Positions 1 to 8,102 of a stretch of 64,000 nt of DNA are shown here, one piece after another; position 1 is the first letter of the stretch, and each line of letters opens with the position of its first letter. This DNA comes from an uncultured Geobacteraceae bacterium (GTDB taxonomy: Bacteria > Desulfobacterota > Desulfuromonadia > Geobacterales > Pseudopelobacteraceae), in NCBI GenBank assembly GCA_903939115.1, contig CAJAFV010000063.1:59596-123595 (forward strand). The letters run 5' to 3'. Made by a program: the position numbers and the translations under genes. Below the pieces are notes generated by a model. That model was not told the DNA's origin and searched no databases. It worked only from the letters and a program-made list of their open reading frames with translations.

Positions 1-215
1 TACAGGTTGGACATCGGCGCATGGCCGACCCCCATGTCGTAGGACTCTTTCCAGCGCAGGGCGATAGCCACTGTTTGAGCTGCAAGTCCTGCATACGCAA
101 TGAAACTGCCGGCGATACCAACTGCTTTGTTCTTGCTGGCGAGAAAAGCAAAGAAAACGACCGTCGAGATCAGATATGCAAAGGTTGTTACGTTAAAAAG
201 CATGGAGCTGTTCAT
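1..215 (-). CDS. ccsA: Cytochrome c biogenesis protein CcsA/ResC, N-terminal part
   Basis: The gene starts at the ATG complementary to 213-215 and runs off the left edge, so only about 71 residues are visible. They include hydrophobic segments and the motif RWKESYDMGVGHAPMSNL, typical of the CcsA/ResC (CcsB) family, which with ResB transports and attaches haem to apocytochrome c in the system II pathway at the inner membrane. A GGAGG ribosome site lies just upstream. It follows resB with a 17-nt gap, the usual order for this pair. The identification is firm for a partial gene; the haem-binding WWD region lies outside the window. Confidence 0.85.
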   Translation of the reverse strand, partial: MNSSMLFNVTTFAYLISTVVFFAFLASKNKAVGIAGSFIAYAGLAAQTVAIALRWKESYDMGVGHAPMSNL

Positions 216-232
216 AAATCAGGTAACCTCCG

Positions 233-1597
233 TTAGATTTTTATTTCCTGAAACTTTTCGGAAATATCTTCGAACTGCATCTGAAATGCAGCCTGGTTCT
301 TACTGGCATTGCCATACATACGGGCATGCCCCTTTGTGACAACAACCCAGATCCGTTTATGCGACATAAAAAATGCGACACTGATGCCGATTACCATAAG
401 CGCACATCCAAGCCAGACAACCCAGACGCCCGGGTCTTTAGCAACCTGCAGGCCGGTATACTGCTTGGCGGTTGATCCTTCATAACCAAAAATAAGAGCA
501 TCGCCGCGCTGGGCATTAACTTCCGGGAAGTTTTTGAATGCGATAAAGGTACGCGGAGTTGAGCCTTTCGAGGTTACTTCAATACGTGCCGCCGGACCGG
601 AGAAACCAGGCGCAAACTGGCGAACTTCCTGCGTTGCCTCCAGCAACTTGAAAACGGTGCCATCCTTTAGAGTAACGGCAGCACCTTCACGAACAGAGAG
701 CTTTTCAGCCGCACCACCGTTTCGCGGAGTCACTGAAATGAAGTGTTCGCTTCCTTCACTAGCCTGGCCATAACTGGATTGATAAAACGTGATGCCCTTG
801 TAGGTCATCGGTTCATTAACAATAACCTTTATCTTCGAGAAACCGGGAACCGGTTTGCCATTTTCCTGGACAGTCAAAATGCTTCTGAATTCTTTGGGTG
901 CTCCGGTACTGTAAAATTCAACATTGAAGTTTTCACAAAAAACTTCAAAACCAAGCGGCATCTGCTGACCATTCTGTCTTTGAAAGGCATTTACGCTGGT
1001 TCCTTCAACAATATTTACAAAACCCTTGTATCCGGCCAGAGACCCGATAATTGCCCCGACAAAAATCACCAGTATGCTGAAATGGACAACATATACACCG
1101 AGACGACACCAGGCTGCTTTTTGTGCAAACAGATGATATTCGCCGTTATGTTCAGTAATCACCGGTGTTGAAAACTCTTTCCCGAGAAAAGCGACCAAGC
1201 GCTCTTTCGCATGGTCAATGGACCCGGAAAACACCAGCTCTTTTTTCAACGAGGAAGAGTTGCGCACCCCCTCCCCCAGAATGAGGGTAGGTTGGCTGAT
1301 AAACTTGAACACATGCGGCAGGCGCTTGATTGAGCAGGAAATAAGATTCAAGCTGAACACATACAACAGGGTAATGAACCACCAGGAGTGGTACATATCG
1401 AAGAAACCGAGTTTAGAATATATCTGCAGCTTCGTGGTACTGATTGAAGCAACATATTCAGGTGGCAGAGCACCCTGCGGAAGAATTGTGCCGATGATCG
1501 ATGTTAAAGCCAGAGAAATGAGCAGAAAAAGGGTCAGCTTAAGAGAACAAAACATATCCCAGACGGAGGTTACAAAATTTTTATCGGTAGTAGCCAA
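233..1597 (-). CDS. resB: Cytochrome c biogenesis protein ResB
   Basis: The product is a roughly 454-residue membrane protein of the ResB/Ccs1 family, partner of CcsA in system II cytochrome c maturation. Hydrophobic helices lie near residues 20-40, 75-100 and 175-200, then a long periplasmic domain, then a last helix followed by a short basic tail. The N-terminal segment around SLKLTLFLLISLALTSIIGT is characteristic. The open frame extends to 1675, but I prefer a TTG start at 1597 because a GGAG lies six bases upstream and the extra 26 residues look non-coding. It would be transcribed with ccsA. Geobacter-type bacteria carry many multihaem cytochromes, which fits this pathway. Confidence 0.88.
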   Translation of the reverse strand: MATTDKNFVTSVWDMFCSLKLTLFLLISLALTSIIGTILPQGALPPEYVASISTTKLQIYSKLGFFDMYHSWWFITLLYVFSLNLISCSIKRLPHVFKFISQPTLILGEGVRNSSSLKKELVFSGSIDHAKERLVAFLGKEFSTPVITEHNGEYHLFAQKAAWCRLGVYVVHFSILVIFVGAIIGSLAGYKGFVNIVEGTSVNAFQRQNGQQMPLGFEVFCENFNVEFYSTGAPKEFRSILTVQENGKPVPGFSKIKVIVNEPMTYKGITFYQSSYGQASEGSEHFISVTPRNGGAAEKLSVREGAAVTLKDGTVFKLLEATQEVRQFAPGFSGPAARIEVTSKGSTPRTFIAFKNFPEVNAQRGDALIFGYEGSTAKQYTGLQVAKDPGVWVVWLGCALMVIGISVAFFMSHKRIWVVVTKGHARMYGNASKNQAAFQMQFEDISEKFQEIKI

Positions 1598-1741
1598 TGG
1601 ATTCTCCAAACTATTTATAAAATGTAAGCGCTGCGATTTAGAACATCTTTCATTAACTTTGCGACAATACCTCAAATTTCAGAAAAAATGTACCACTTTT
1701 TTTTACTTTTATCATCATTCCGTTTTTCAGCGCAATGATGA

Positions 1742-1770
1742 CTTTCAATTTTACAACCAACGTGTATACT
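1742..1770 (+). promoter_or_regulatory. Possible promoter for the small membrane protein gene
   Basis: A TATACT hexamer at 1765-1770 lies 17 bases after a weak -35-like CTTTCA (1742-1747). It falls inside the longest possible reading frame of the next gene, which argues for that gene starting at 1810. The call rests on hexamer similarity only. Confidence 0.3.
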
Positions 1771-1809
1771 CACTATGGTTGGTTATTACTTATTTTAACG
1801 GGGGCCCAC

Positions 1810-2010
1810 ATGCCCGTCATCTTAGAAGCAATTCTTGTTTCCGCCGGTATGATTCTGATTTTCGCTCTGGCATTTCTGGCTATGTTCTTATTGGCAATCA
1901 CCTTGTCACCGATAGAGCGTAGCTTGTCAAAAATGATCTGGGATGCAACAACCCCTAAAAATCTGCCGCCTCACAAGGGTTCGTTCCGCGATTTCAGCAA
2001 GAAGCATTAA
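1810..2010 (+). CDS. Small membrane protein of unknown function
   Basis: This 66-residue protein has one long hydrophobic stretch (about residues 6-35), then a polar C-terminus with SPIERSLSKMIWDATTPK and basic residues at the end. I do not recognise a family. The frame is open from 1735, but the ATG at 1810 is preceded by a G-rich stretch, and a good -10 hexamer lies between the two candidate starts. The gene is divergent from resB and ends just before the methionine riboswitch promoter, so it is probably monocistronic. It could be a small accessory subunit of a membrane complex, but nothing in the sequence identifies one. Confidence 0.45.
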   Translation: MPVILEAILVSAGMILIFALAFLAMFLLAITLSPIERSLSKMIWDATTPKNLPPHKGSFRDFSKKH

Positions 2011-2017
2011 ATAATTA

Positions 2018-2047
2018 TTGACACTTTTACAGTGAAACTGATATTTT
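2018..2047 (+). promoter_or_regulatory. Sigma-70-type promoter of the methionine operon
   Basis: A perfect TTGACA (2018-2023) is followed after 18 bases by TATTTT (2042-2047). It sits about 40 bases before the SAM riboswitch, the expected position for the leader transcript. Confidence 0.6.
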
Positions 2048-2088
2048 TGGCCCATTATTTTTACACCAAGCAACTCAACATACATATT

Positions 2089-2191
2089 CTTATCGAGAGC
2101 GACTGAGGGACTGGCCCTGTGACGTCGCGGCAACCATCCTTACGGCAAGGTGCCAATTCCAGCGAAACCGCTTGCGGTTTCGGGAGATAAG
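2089..2191 (+). ncRNA. SAM-I (S-box) riboswitch aptamer
   Basis: The leader contains the conserved S-box blocks in order: CTTATC at 2089, GAGGGACTGGCCC near 2106, GGCAACC near 2129, GGTGCCAATTCC near 2149 and a closing GATAAG at 2186-2191. CTTATC and GATAAG form helix P1. The aptamer senses S-adenosylmethionine and lies directly upstream of two trans-sulfuration genes, so the operon should be switched off when methionine/SAM is plentiful. Confidence 0.95.
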
Positions 2192-2246
2192 GAAGAGCGC
2201 TGTCCACAAGATCCTCTTCCGCACCCCGGAAGGGGATTTATATTTT
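2191..2246 (+). terminator. Riboswitch expression platform: antiterminator and intrinsic terminator
   Basis: An 11-bp stem (2211-2221 with 2227-2237, one G-U pair, 5-nt loop) is followed by a T-rich tract, forming an intrinsic terminator. The competing 7-bp pairing GGAAGAG (2191-2197) with CTCTTCC (2214-2220) uses the last base of P1 and the left arm of the terminator. SAM binding closes P1, disrupts the antiterminator and favours termination. The next ribosome site (GGAGG, 2247-2251) follows at once, so sequestration of translation is also possible. Confidence 0.8.
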
Positions 2247-2256
2247 GGAGGATACA

Positions 2257-3393
2257 ATGAAGATTGCAACTCAGGCAGTACAGATCGGCCTGGAATGGGA
2301 CACCCGAACCGGTGCCGTTACCGTGCCGATTTATCAGACAGCCACCTTCAGGCATCCAGGACTTGGCCAAAGCACCGGCTATGATTACAGCCGCTCGGGC
2401 AATCCGACCCGGCAGGCGCTGGAAGACGGCATAGCACGCCTTGACGGCGCTGCCCGCGGCTTTGCGTACGCTTCCGGAATGGCGGCAATTACCAACTTGC
2501 TGCTGCTTTTCAAATCAGGGGACCACCTGATAGTAACCGAAGATCTCTACGGCGGAACCTGTCGCCTGTTTGACAAAATATTCAGCCAGTACGGCCTCTC
2601 CTTCAGCTATGTCGATACCAGTAATACTGCCGCTGTGACTGCTGCCATCCTGCCGTCAACCAAAGCTGTTTTCGTTGAAACTCTCACCAATCCGCTCCTG
2701 AAATTTGCCGACCTTCGTGCGATTTCAACCCTCTGCAAAAGCAGCAATCTACTGCTGATTGCCGACAACACCTTCCTGACGCCGTACCTGCTCCGTCCTC
2801 TCGATATGGGTGCGGATATAGCCGTCTACAGTGCGACAAAATACCTGGCCGGACACAATGATACCGTAGCGGGACTGGTTACCGTCAAGGATCCGGTGCT
2901 GGCGGATCTGGTATATTTTCACCAGAACTCAGTCGGTGCCGTTCTGGGACCCCAGGATTCCTGGCTGACGACCCGCGGCATTAAAACCCTGGCGATCCGG
3001 ATGGATCGACAACAGGAGAATGCCGGACGCATTGCTGAGTGGCTTGCTCTGCACCCCCGCATATCAAAAGTGTATTATCCCGGCCTGAAAGATCACCCCG
3101 ATCACACCTTGATGGCTCTGGATTCCCGTGGTTTTGGAGCCATGATTGCCTTTGAAGTTGACAAGCATGAGCTTGTTGAGCAGATTCTGTTGAAAACAAG
3201 CCTGATCTCGTTTGCCGAAAGCCTCGGGGGGGTTGAAAGCCTGATCACCTTCCCGGAGGTTCAGACTCACGCCGACATCCCGCCCGAACTGCGGGCCAGA
3301 CTCGGGATCAATAACGTACTGCTGCGCCTGTCGGTCGGGATCGAGGATTGCGACGACCTGATTGAGGATCTGCGCCAAGCGCTGGAAGGATAG
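2257..3393 (+). CDS. PLP-dependent trans-sulfuration enzyme (cystathionine gamma-synthase-like)
   Basis: This 378-residue protein belongs to the Cys/Met metabolism PLP enzyme family. The PLP lysine lies in YSATKYLAGHNDTVAGL, and SGMAAITN and the C-terminal SLGGVESLITFP are family motifs. Likely reactions are cystathionine formation from an activated homoserine and cysteine (MetB) or a related gamma-replacement or lyase reaction; the sequence alone does not decide. The ATG at 2257 has GGAGG at 2247-2251, whereas the in-frame TTG at 2245 lies at the edge of that site. It is first in an operon under a SAM-I riboswitch with a second paralogue 10 bases downstream. Confidence 0.88.
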   Translation: MKIATQAVQIGLEWDTRTGAVTVPIYQTATFRHPGLGQSTGYDYSRSGNPTRQALEDGIARLDGAARGFAYASGMAAITNLLLLFKSGDHLIVTEDLYGGTCRLFDKIFSQYGLSFSYVDTSNTAAVTAAILPSTKAVFVETLTNPLLKFADLRAISTLCKSSNLLLIADNTFLTPYLLRPLDMGADIAVYSATKYLAGHNDTVAGLVTVKDPVLADLVYFHQNSVGAVLGPQDSWLTTRGIKTLAIRMDRQQENAGRIAEWLALHPRISKVYYPGLKDHPDHTLMALDSRGFGAMIAFEVDKHELVEQILLKTSLISFAESLGGVESLITFPEVQTHADIPPELRARLGINNVLLRLSVGIEDCDDLIEDLRQALEG

Positions 3394-3403
3394 AGGAGTT
3401 ACC

Positions 3404-4537
3404 ATGAAACTTGCAACAAAACTGATCCACGGCGGACCAACAGTCGACCAGCAGACCGGGGCCCTCGGCATACCGATCTACCAGATATCCACCTATCGCC
3501 AGACGTCGGTCGACCATTTCAATAAGTATGATTACGCCCGCGGCGACAACCCGACCCGGGAAGCGCTGGAAGATACGATTGCCGTGCTGGAAGGGGGGAC
3601 GCGATGTCTCGCTTTTGCTTCCGGAATGGCCGCCATCTCAACCACCCTGATGTTTTTTTCCCCAGGTGACCACCTGGTCGTTTGCGATGATGTCTACGGT
3701 GGAGCGTATCGAGTACTCTCGACGATATTCAGTCGAATGGGGATCACGAGCACTTTTGTCGACGCTACCGATCTGGCGGCGCTTGAAGCTGCCATCCTCC
3801 CTGAAACAAAGGGGATTTATCTCGAAACACCTTCGAACCCTCTGCTGAAGGTCACCGACCTGCGCGGAGCGGCCGATATTGCCCGCCGGCACGGCATTAT
3901 CACGCTGGTGGATAATACCTTCATGACCCCCTACCTGCAGCGCCCGCTGGAACTTGGCTGTGACATTGTCCTGCACAGCGGCACCAAGTTCATCAACGGC
4001 CACAGCGATGTCCTCTGCGGCTTTGCCGTAACCAGAGACACGGAACTTGGGCAGCGCATCCGCTATATCCAGAATGCCTTCGGAACCGGACTCGGGCCGC
4101 AGGATTCCTTCCTGACCCTGCGCGGCGTCAAGACCCTTAAGGTCAGAATGGATCAGAGTCAGAAAAACACCCTCAAGGTCGTCGCGTGGCTGAAGCAGCA
4201 CCCACGCATAACCGCCGTTCATTATCCGGGACTTCCCGAGCATCCCGGCTTCGCCATCCACAATGCCCAGGCGGATGGTCCGGGCGCGGTCTTTTCATTT
4301 GAACTTGATTCCTACGACACAACCAAGCGACTGCTCGAGAATTCACATCTGGCCGCTTTTGCAGTCAGCCTTGGCGGTGTTGAAAGCATCATTTCCTATC
4401 CGGCTAAAATGTCACACGCCTCGGTGCCGAAAGAAGAACGTGAGCGCAAGGGGATTACCGACACGCTGGTGCGGCTCTCCGTCGGCCTGGAAGACCCGGA
4501 TGATCTGATTGCCGATTTACAGCAGGCAATCGGGTAG
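3404..4537 (+). CDS. PLP-dependent trans-sulfuration enzyme (cystathionine beta-lyase-like)
   Basis: This 377-residue paralogue of the preceding gene has the PLP lysine in HSGTKFINGHSDVLCG, SGMAAISTT near the cofactor phosphate site and SLGGVESIISYP near the C-terminus. Paired enzymes of this family usually perform successive steps, cystathionine synthesis and then cleavage to homocysteine, so MetC is my best guess for this copy. The frame is open from 3362 through the end of the upstream gene, but ATG 3404 has GAGGAG just before it. Substrate specificity within this family cannot be read reliably from motifs. Confidence 0.86.
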   Translation: MKLATKLIHGGPTVDQQTGALGIPIYQISTYRQTSVDHFNKYDYARGDNPTREALEDTIAVLEGGTRCLAFASGMAAISTTLMFFSPGDHLVVCDDVYGGAYRVLSTIFSRMGITSTFVDATDLAALEAAILPETKGIYLETPSNPLLKVTDLRGAADIARRHGIITLVDNTFMTPYLQRPLELGCDIVLHSGTKFINGHSDVLCGFAVTRDTELGQRIRYIQNAFGTGLGPQDSFLTLRGVKTLKVRMDQSQKNTLKVVAWLKQHPRITAVHYPGLPEHPGFAIHNAQADGPGAVFSFELDSYDTTKRLLENSHLAAFAVSLGGVESIISYPAKMSHASVPKEERERKGITDTLVRLSVGLEDPDDLIADLQQAIG

Positions 4538-4540
4538 GCC

Positions 4541-5344
4541 GTGAAAATCCGTATCAACGAAAGAGCCGCCACCACTGAAGACGGTCTGACGCTTGGTGCC
4601 GTTGCCGAACGCCACAAACCTGGTGCCGACGTCCTGATCCTGAACGGTTTCCCCACTACCCCGAACACAATTCTGCATGATGGCGATGAGCTGTTCCTGA
4701 TAAAGCGCGGAGAAATTCCCACTGAAGACGAGTTGGAAGGATTAATGGCTGCCCGACACACACCCGGTGTCCATACCCGCCTGAAGCAGGCAGTGGTTGG
4801 CATTGCCGGCGTGGGAGGCCTTGGCTCCGCAGTGGCGGTAGCTTTGGCACGAGTCGGCGTCGGCAGGTTGGTGATATCCGATTTTGATGTCGTAGAACCG
4901 TCGAACCTCAATCGTCAGCAGTATTTTACCGATCAGATCGGCCGCTATAAAGTGGACGCGCTGGTCGAAAACCTCCACCGCATCAACCCCTATGTCACCG
5001 TACAGGCACATTGCACCCTCCTCACCCCGGAGAATATTCCGGTACTGTTCTCCGAATGCTCAATTGTGGTTGAGGCCTTTGACCGGGCCGACATGAAAGC
5101 CATGCTGGTTAACAGGGTTCTCGATGCGATGCCGCAGAGCTGCATTGTCGCCGCATCCGGAATGGCAGGCTACGGAGTGAACAACAGTATTGTTACGCGC
5201 ACTGTTTCAAAGCGGCTCTTCCTGGTAGGCGATTCCGTTTCGGAAGCCAGACCGGGCAGCGGCTTGATGGCCCCCCGCGTCGGAATCGCTGCGCATCACC
5301 AGGCCAATCAGGTAGTCAGGATTATCTTAGGTGAAGAACAATGA
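4541..5344 (+). CDS. ThiS-ThiF fusion: sulfur-carrier-like domain plus E1-like adenylyltransferase
   Basis: The N-terminal 65 or so residues resemble a ThiS/MoaD beta-grasp domain but lack the terminal Gly-Gly needed for adenylation, because the chain continues into a ThiF/MoeB-like domain. That domain has the nucleotide loop GIAGVGGLGS and the region SDFDVVEPSNLNRQQ typical of E1-like enzymes. At 267 residues it resembles the short ThiF family found in anaerobes. It starts with GTG 3 bases after the previous stop and overlaps mnmA by 4 bases (ATGA). This context, between methionine synthesis and tRNA thiolation, suggests a sulfur-transfer role; thiamine synthesis is the textbook alternative. 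Confidence 0.78.
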   Translation: MKIRINERAATTEDGLTLGAVAERHKPGADVLILNGFPTTPNTILHDGDELFLIKRGEIPTEDELEGLMAARHTPGVHTRLKQAVVGIAGVGGLGSAVAVALARVGVGRLVISDFDVVEPSNLNRQQYFTDQIGRYKVDALVENLHRINPYVTVQAHCTLLTPENIPVLFSECSIVVEAFDRADMKAMLVNRVLDAMPQSCIVAASGMAGYGVNNSIVTRTVSKRLFLVGDSVSEARPGSGLMAPRVGIAAHHQANQVVRIILGEEQ

Positions 5345-6393
5345 GTATCATTGCCGTTGCCATGAGCGGAGGCGTTGATTCTTCTGTTACCGCCGCACTG
5401 CTGAAACAGCAGGGACATGAAGTGATCGGCATTACCATGCGTCTGTTTGCTCCACACAGCACCGGCATCGGTTCAGCAGCCCACGATGCTGCCGTTGTTG
5501 CCCGGCATCTCGGAATTCCTCACCACGTTGCCGACTTTTCCCTGGATTTCAGCAGGCTGATAATCGGCGACTTCATCGAAGAATACCGGACTGGACATAC
5601 GCCAAATCCATGCGTTCGCTGCAACCGCTATATTAAATTCGGGCTGCTGCTCGATGCCGCCCGTGAACTCGGCGCCGATCTCCTCGCGACAGGACATTAC
5701 GTCAGAAAAACAGTTGATCATGACGGGGTCTGTCATCTGAGAATTGCCGAAAACAGCAGCAAAGATCAGTCGTATTTTCTCTACACATTGACACAGCAGC
5801 AGTTGCAGCAGATTATTTTTCCGCTCGGTACGATAGAAAGCAAGGATGAAGTGCGGCGTCTGGCACGGGAATGTGCCCTTCCGGTTGCCGAAAAAAACGA
5901 TAGCCAGGAAGTCTGCTTTATTCCGAATGATGACTATGTGGCCTTTTTGGAAGGGCGGGGGGAATTTGACACATCCGATGGTGACATCATCCATCTGAAC
6001 GGCAAGACGGTCGGACGCCATCATGGTACACATCGCTACACGATCGGTCAGCGCAAAGGGTTGGGAATAGCCTGGAGTGAACCGCTGTACGTTAGTGCGA
6101 TTGACGCCGAGCGGAATGTGGTTCTCGTCGGCGAGCAGCACTCCGTGTATGCAGGAGGCTTACAGGCGGAAACGGTCAGCTGGATCGTCGCACCTGAAGC
6201 AGAGTCATTTGCCGCAACTTGCAAGATCCGCTATCGCCATCAACCGGTGCCCTGCCAGGTACAGTTATGTGCGGGGAACAGCTGCGAAGTCATCTTTGAC
6301 CAGCCTCAAAAAGCGGTCACACCGGGGCAGTCACTGGTTTTCTACCGGGGAGACGAGGTGCTGGGAGGAGGCCGCATAATCAGGGCGCTGTAG
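5341..6393 (+). CDS. mnmA: tRNA-specific 2-thiouridylase MnmA
   Basis: MnmA activates uridine 34 of Lys, Glu and Gln tRNAs with ATP and inserts sulfur delivered as a persulfide. The 350-residue protein shows the PP-loop SGGVDSS at residues 9-15, the first catalytic cysteine in NPCVRCN (Cys91) and the second in SQEVCFI (Cys192), with the GHYVR segment between them and the C-terminal beta-barrel region. Length and motifs are normal. It overlaps the ThiS-ThiF gene by ATGA, so translation is probably coupled and the gene should share riboswitch control unless an internal promoter exists. Confidence 0.95.
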   Translation: MSIIAVAMSGGVDSSVTAALLKQQGHEVIGITMRLFAPHSTGIGSAAHDAAVVARHLGIPHHVADFSLDFSRLIIGDFIEEYRTGHTPNPCVRCNRYIKFGLLLDAARELGADLLATGHYVRKTVDHDGVCHLRIAENSSKDQSYFLYTLTQQQLQQIIFPLGTIESKDEVRRLARECALPVAEKNDSQEVCFIPNDDYVAFLEGRGEFDTSDGDIIHLNGKTVGRHHGTHRYTIGQRKGLGIAWSEPLYVSAIDAERNVVLVGEQHSVYAGGLQAETVSWIVAPEAESFAATCKIRYRHQPVPCQVQLCAGNSCEVIFDQPQKAVTPGQSLVFYRGDEVLGGGRIIRAL

Positions 6394-6419
6394 AGCGCAA
6401 TGCATGCGCCCGTCTTTGG

Positions 6420-7994
6420 TTATTCCCCCTCCGAAACAGCGTTCCAGGTGGAGCTGCTCTTCGGAGTTTTTATCTTGAATTCGAGATACTGAGCCGCTTT
6501 TTTCGATTTTTCGTTCTGAATTTCCCTATTCAAAAACAGAGCAAGAGCCTCAAGCACCCGTTTTTCAGCATTCAAACGGGTAAACCCCTCCCCTTCGACA
6601 ATGCCCCGAAGATAGTTGAGAAGGTGTTTTTGTTCCTCTTCACTGTTCAAGCGCCCCGGATCGGCAATAAACAGCAGATACCTGGCCTTGTCCCGGGCCT
6701 CCATCCCCAGATGCTTTTCAGCCAGCAGAGTCTCCATAACCGTCGCAATGCTGCCCTGTTCAGCGTAGTTAAGGTTCTTGTCTTCGAGGTAGGAGGTGAG
6801 ATATTCCAAAGCGGCCAGTCTGCTGGCCGGATCTCCGGCTTCAAACAGCAATAGCTGCGCCGCCTGTAATTTCAGGATATCAGGCTGATCCGGAAGAAGA
6901 AAACAGCGCAGCATCATCACCAATTTTTCCTGGGCGGCCGGCGTCAGTTCTGCCCGTTCAAGCTTGGAGCGAATCTGTTCCAGCAGTTCGCGTTTATCAC
7001 CATATTCGCCAAAGCGAATCTGGACGATCAAAGAGCGGATCTGCGGATCTTCAGAGGCATCCCACAATTCATCAGCAGCCCGTAGAATTCTGCTGCATAT
7101 CGTCCGTATCTTTTCTTCTTTTGACGGTTCTTCCCGATTCCAGTAATCCGGGTAGGTATCAAGAACCGTATCAGCCTCTTCCGGATTTTTAATTTTTTCC
7201 AGGATTGATCTGAGGTACGTAAGTATTTTAATTTGATAATTGCTGCCCCCCTCCTTCAGCGGCCGGAGGAGGTCATCCAGAAACGCGGTATTCAACCCGG
7301 ACGCCCCACTGCAGAGATAGCGATACACCCCTTCGGCCTTATCGACCTGCCTTTCAATGTATTTACGGCGCAGGGTTTCACCCAACTTGGTAGATTGGAC
7401 CTTATCAAAAAAGACACTCAACAGGTTTGATGCCTGATGCTTGATATTGTGATCAATTACATCCGAGATAACAATATCAAGGCAGGCATCAAAAATTTTC
7501 ACCTGTTCATGTTCATCAGAGGATGAATCAATATAATCCTCGAAGATGGCCAGAATTTCAGCCATATGTTCGCGATTCCGGCTATTAAGAAGTGTGGTGA
7601 AGGTGTCGCGAAGACTGGCGGAATCAACGATGCCAAATAAAAATTTGACGGCCGCATTCCGGCTTGCACTCCCCTTGGCGGTAGATTTCAGAAGTTTCAG
7701 TATGCTTTCGGCCGGATCGGTAACCCAGTCCGGCACCAGATCCTCCATAAAGCGTTCGGCTTTTCTTCGCACCAGGGCATCGAGATCGTAGAGAAAATAG
7801 CGCGCCACTTCAATGCGAAAATCACGACCGGCAGCGGACGTGGCGATTATTTCGAGAGCCGCCGCCTTGTCTTTCGCTGAAAGCTGGGCTATGTCCTTCT
7901 TTGCCTTGGAAGAATCATTGATTTTTACATAAAAATTGACTATGTCTTTAACTGTAACTTCCGCATCAATGTCTATGTCTATATCTTTTGCCAT
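6420..7994 (-). CDS. HEAT/ARM-like helical repeat protein, function unknown
   Basis: This 524-residue soluble protein appears almost entirely alpha-helical, with repeated amphipathic helix pairs that suggest HEAT- or ARM-like solenoid repeats. It has no signal peptide, membrane segment or catalytic motif. The N-terminus carries an alternating Asp-Ile run (KDIDIDIDAEV) and the tail is Ser/Thr-rich. Such proteins usually act as scaffolds. The gene converges on mnmA with a 26-bp gap, contains no paralogue nearby, and is divergent from the MuiA-like gene across a roughly 108-bp promoter region. I cannot assign a function. Confidence 0.8.
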   Translation of the reverse strand: MAKDIDIDIDAEVTVKDIVNFYVKINDSSKAKKDIAQLSAKDKAAALEIIATSAAGRDFRIEVARYFLYDLDALVRRKAERFMEDLVPDWVTDPAESILKLLKSTAKGSASRNAAVKFLFGIVDSASLRDTFTTLLNSRNREHMAEILAIFEDYIDSSSDEHEQVKIFDACLDIVISDVIDHNIKHQASNLLSVFFDKVQSTKLGETLRRKYIERQVDKAEGVYRYLCSGASGLNTAFLDDLLRPLKEGGSNYQIKILTYLRSILEKIKNPEEADTVLDTYPDYWNREEPSKEEKIRTICSRILRAADELWDASEDPQIRSLIVQIRFGEYGDKRELLEQIRSKLERAELTPAAQEKLVMMLRCFLLPDQPDILKLQAAQLLLFEAGDPASRLAALEYLTSYLEDKNLNYAEQGSIATVMETLLAEKHLGMEARDKARYLLFIADPGRLNSEEEQKHLLNYLRGIVEGEGFTRLNAEKRVLEALALFLNREIQNEKSKKAAQYLEFKIKTPKSSSTWNAVSEGE

Positions 7995-8102
7995 ATAACT
8001 GCCTTTCCGAACATTTTATGCGAGTATAGCCGCAAGAGTTGTTATACGCAACATCATCACCACCAGATTGAATAAATTCAACTCTAAAAGGAGGTTTCCA
8101 CC

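Noticed and set aside
1218..1922. Long plus-strand open frame
   Set aside because: It is the antisense shadow of resB and extends across its promoter; its translation has no recognisable features.
6395..6409. Bidirectional terminator between mnmA and the HEAT-like gene
   Set aside because: The stem is only 5 bp (GCGCA/TGCGC) with no T-tract, too weak to list.
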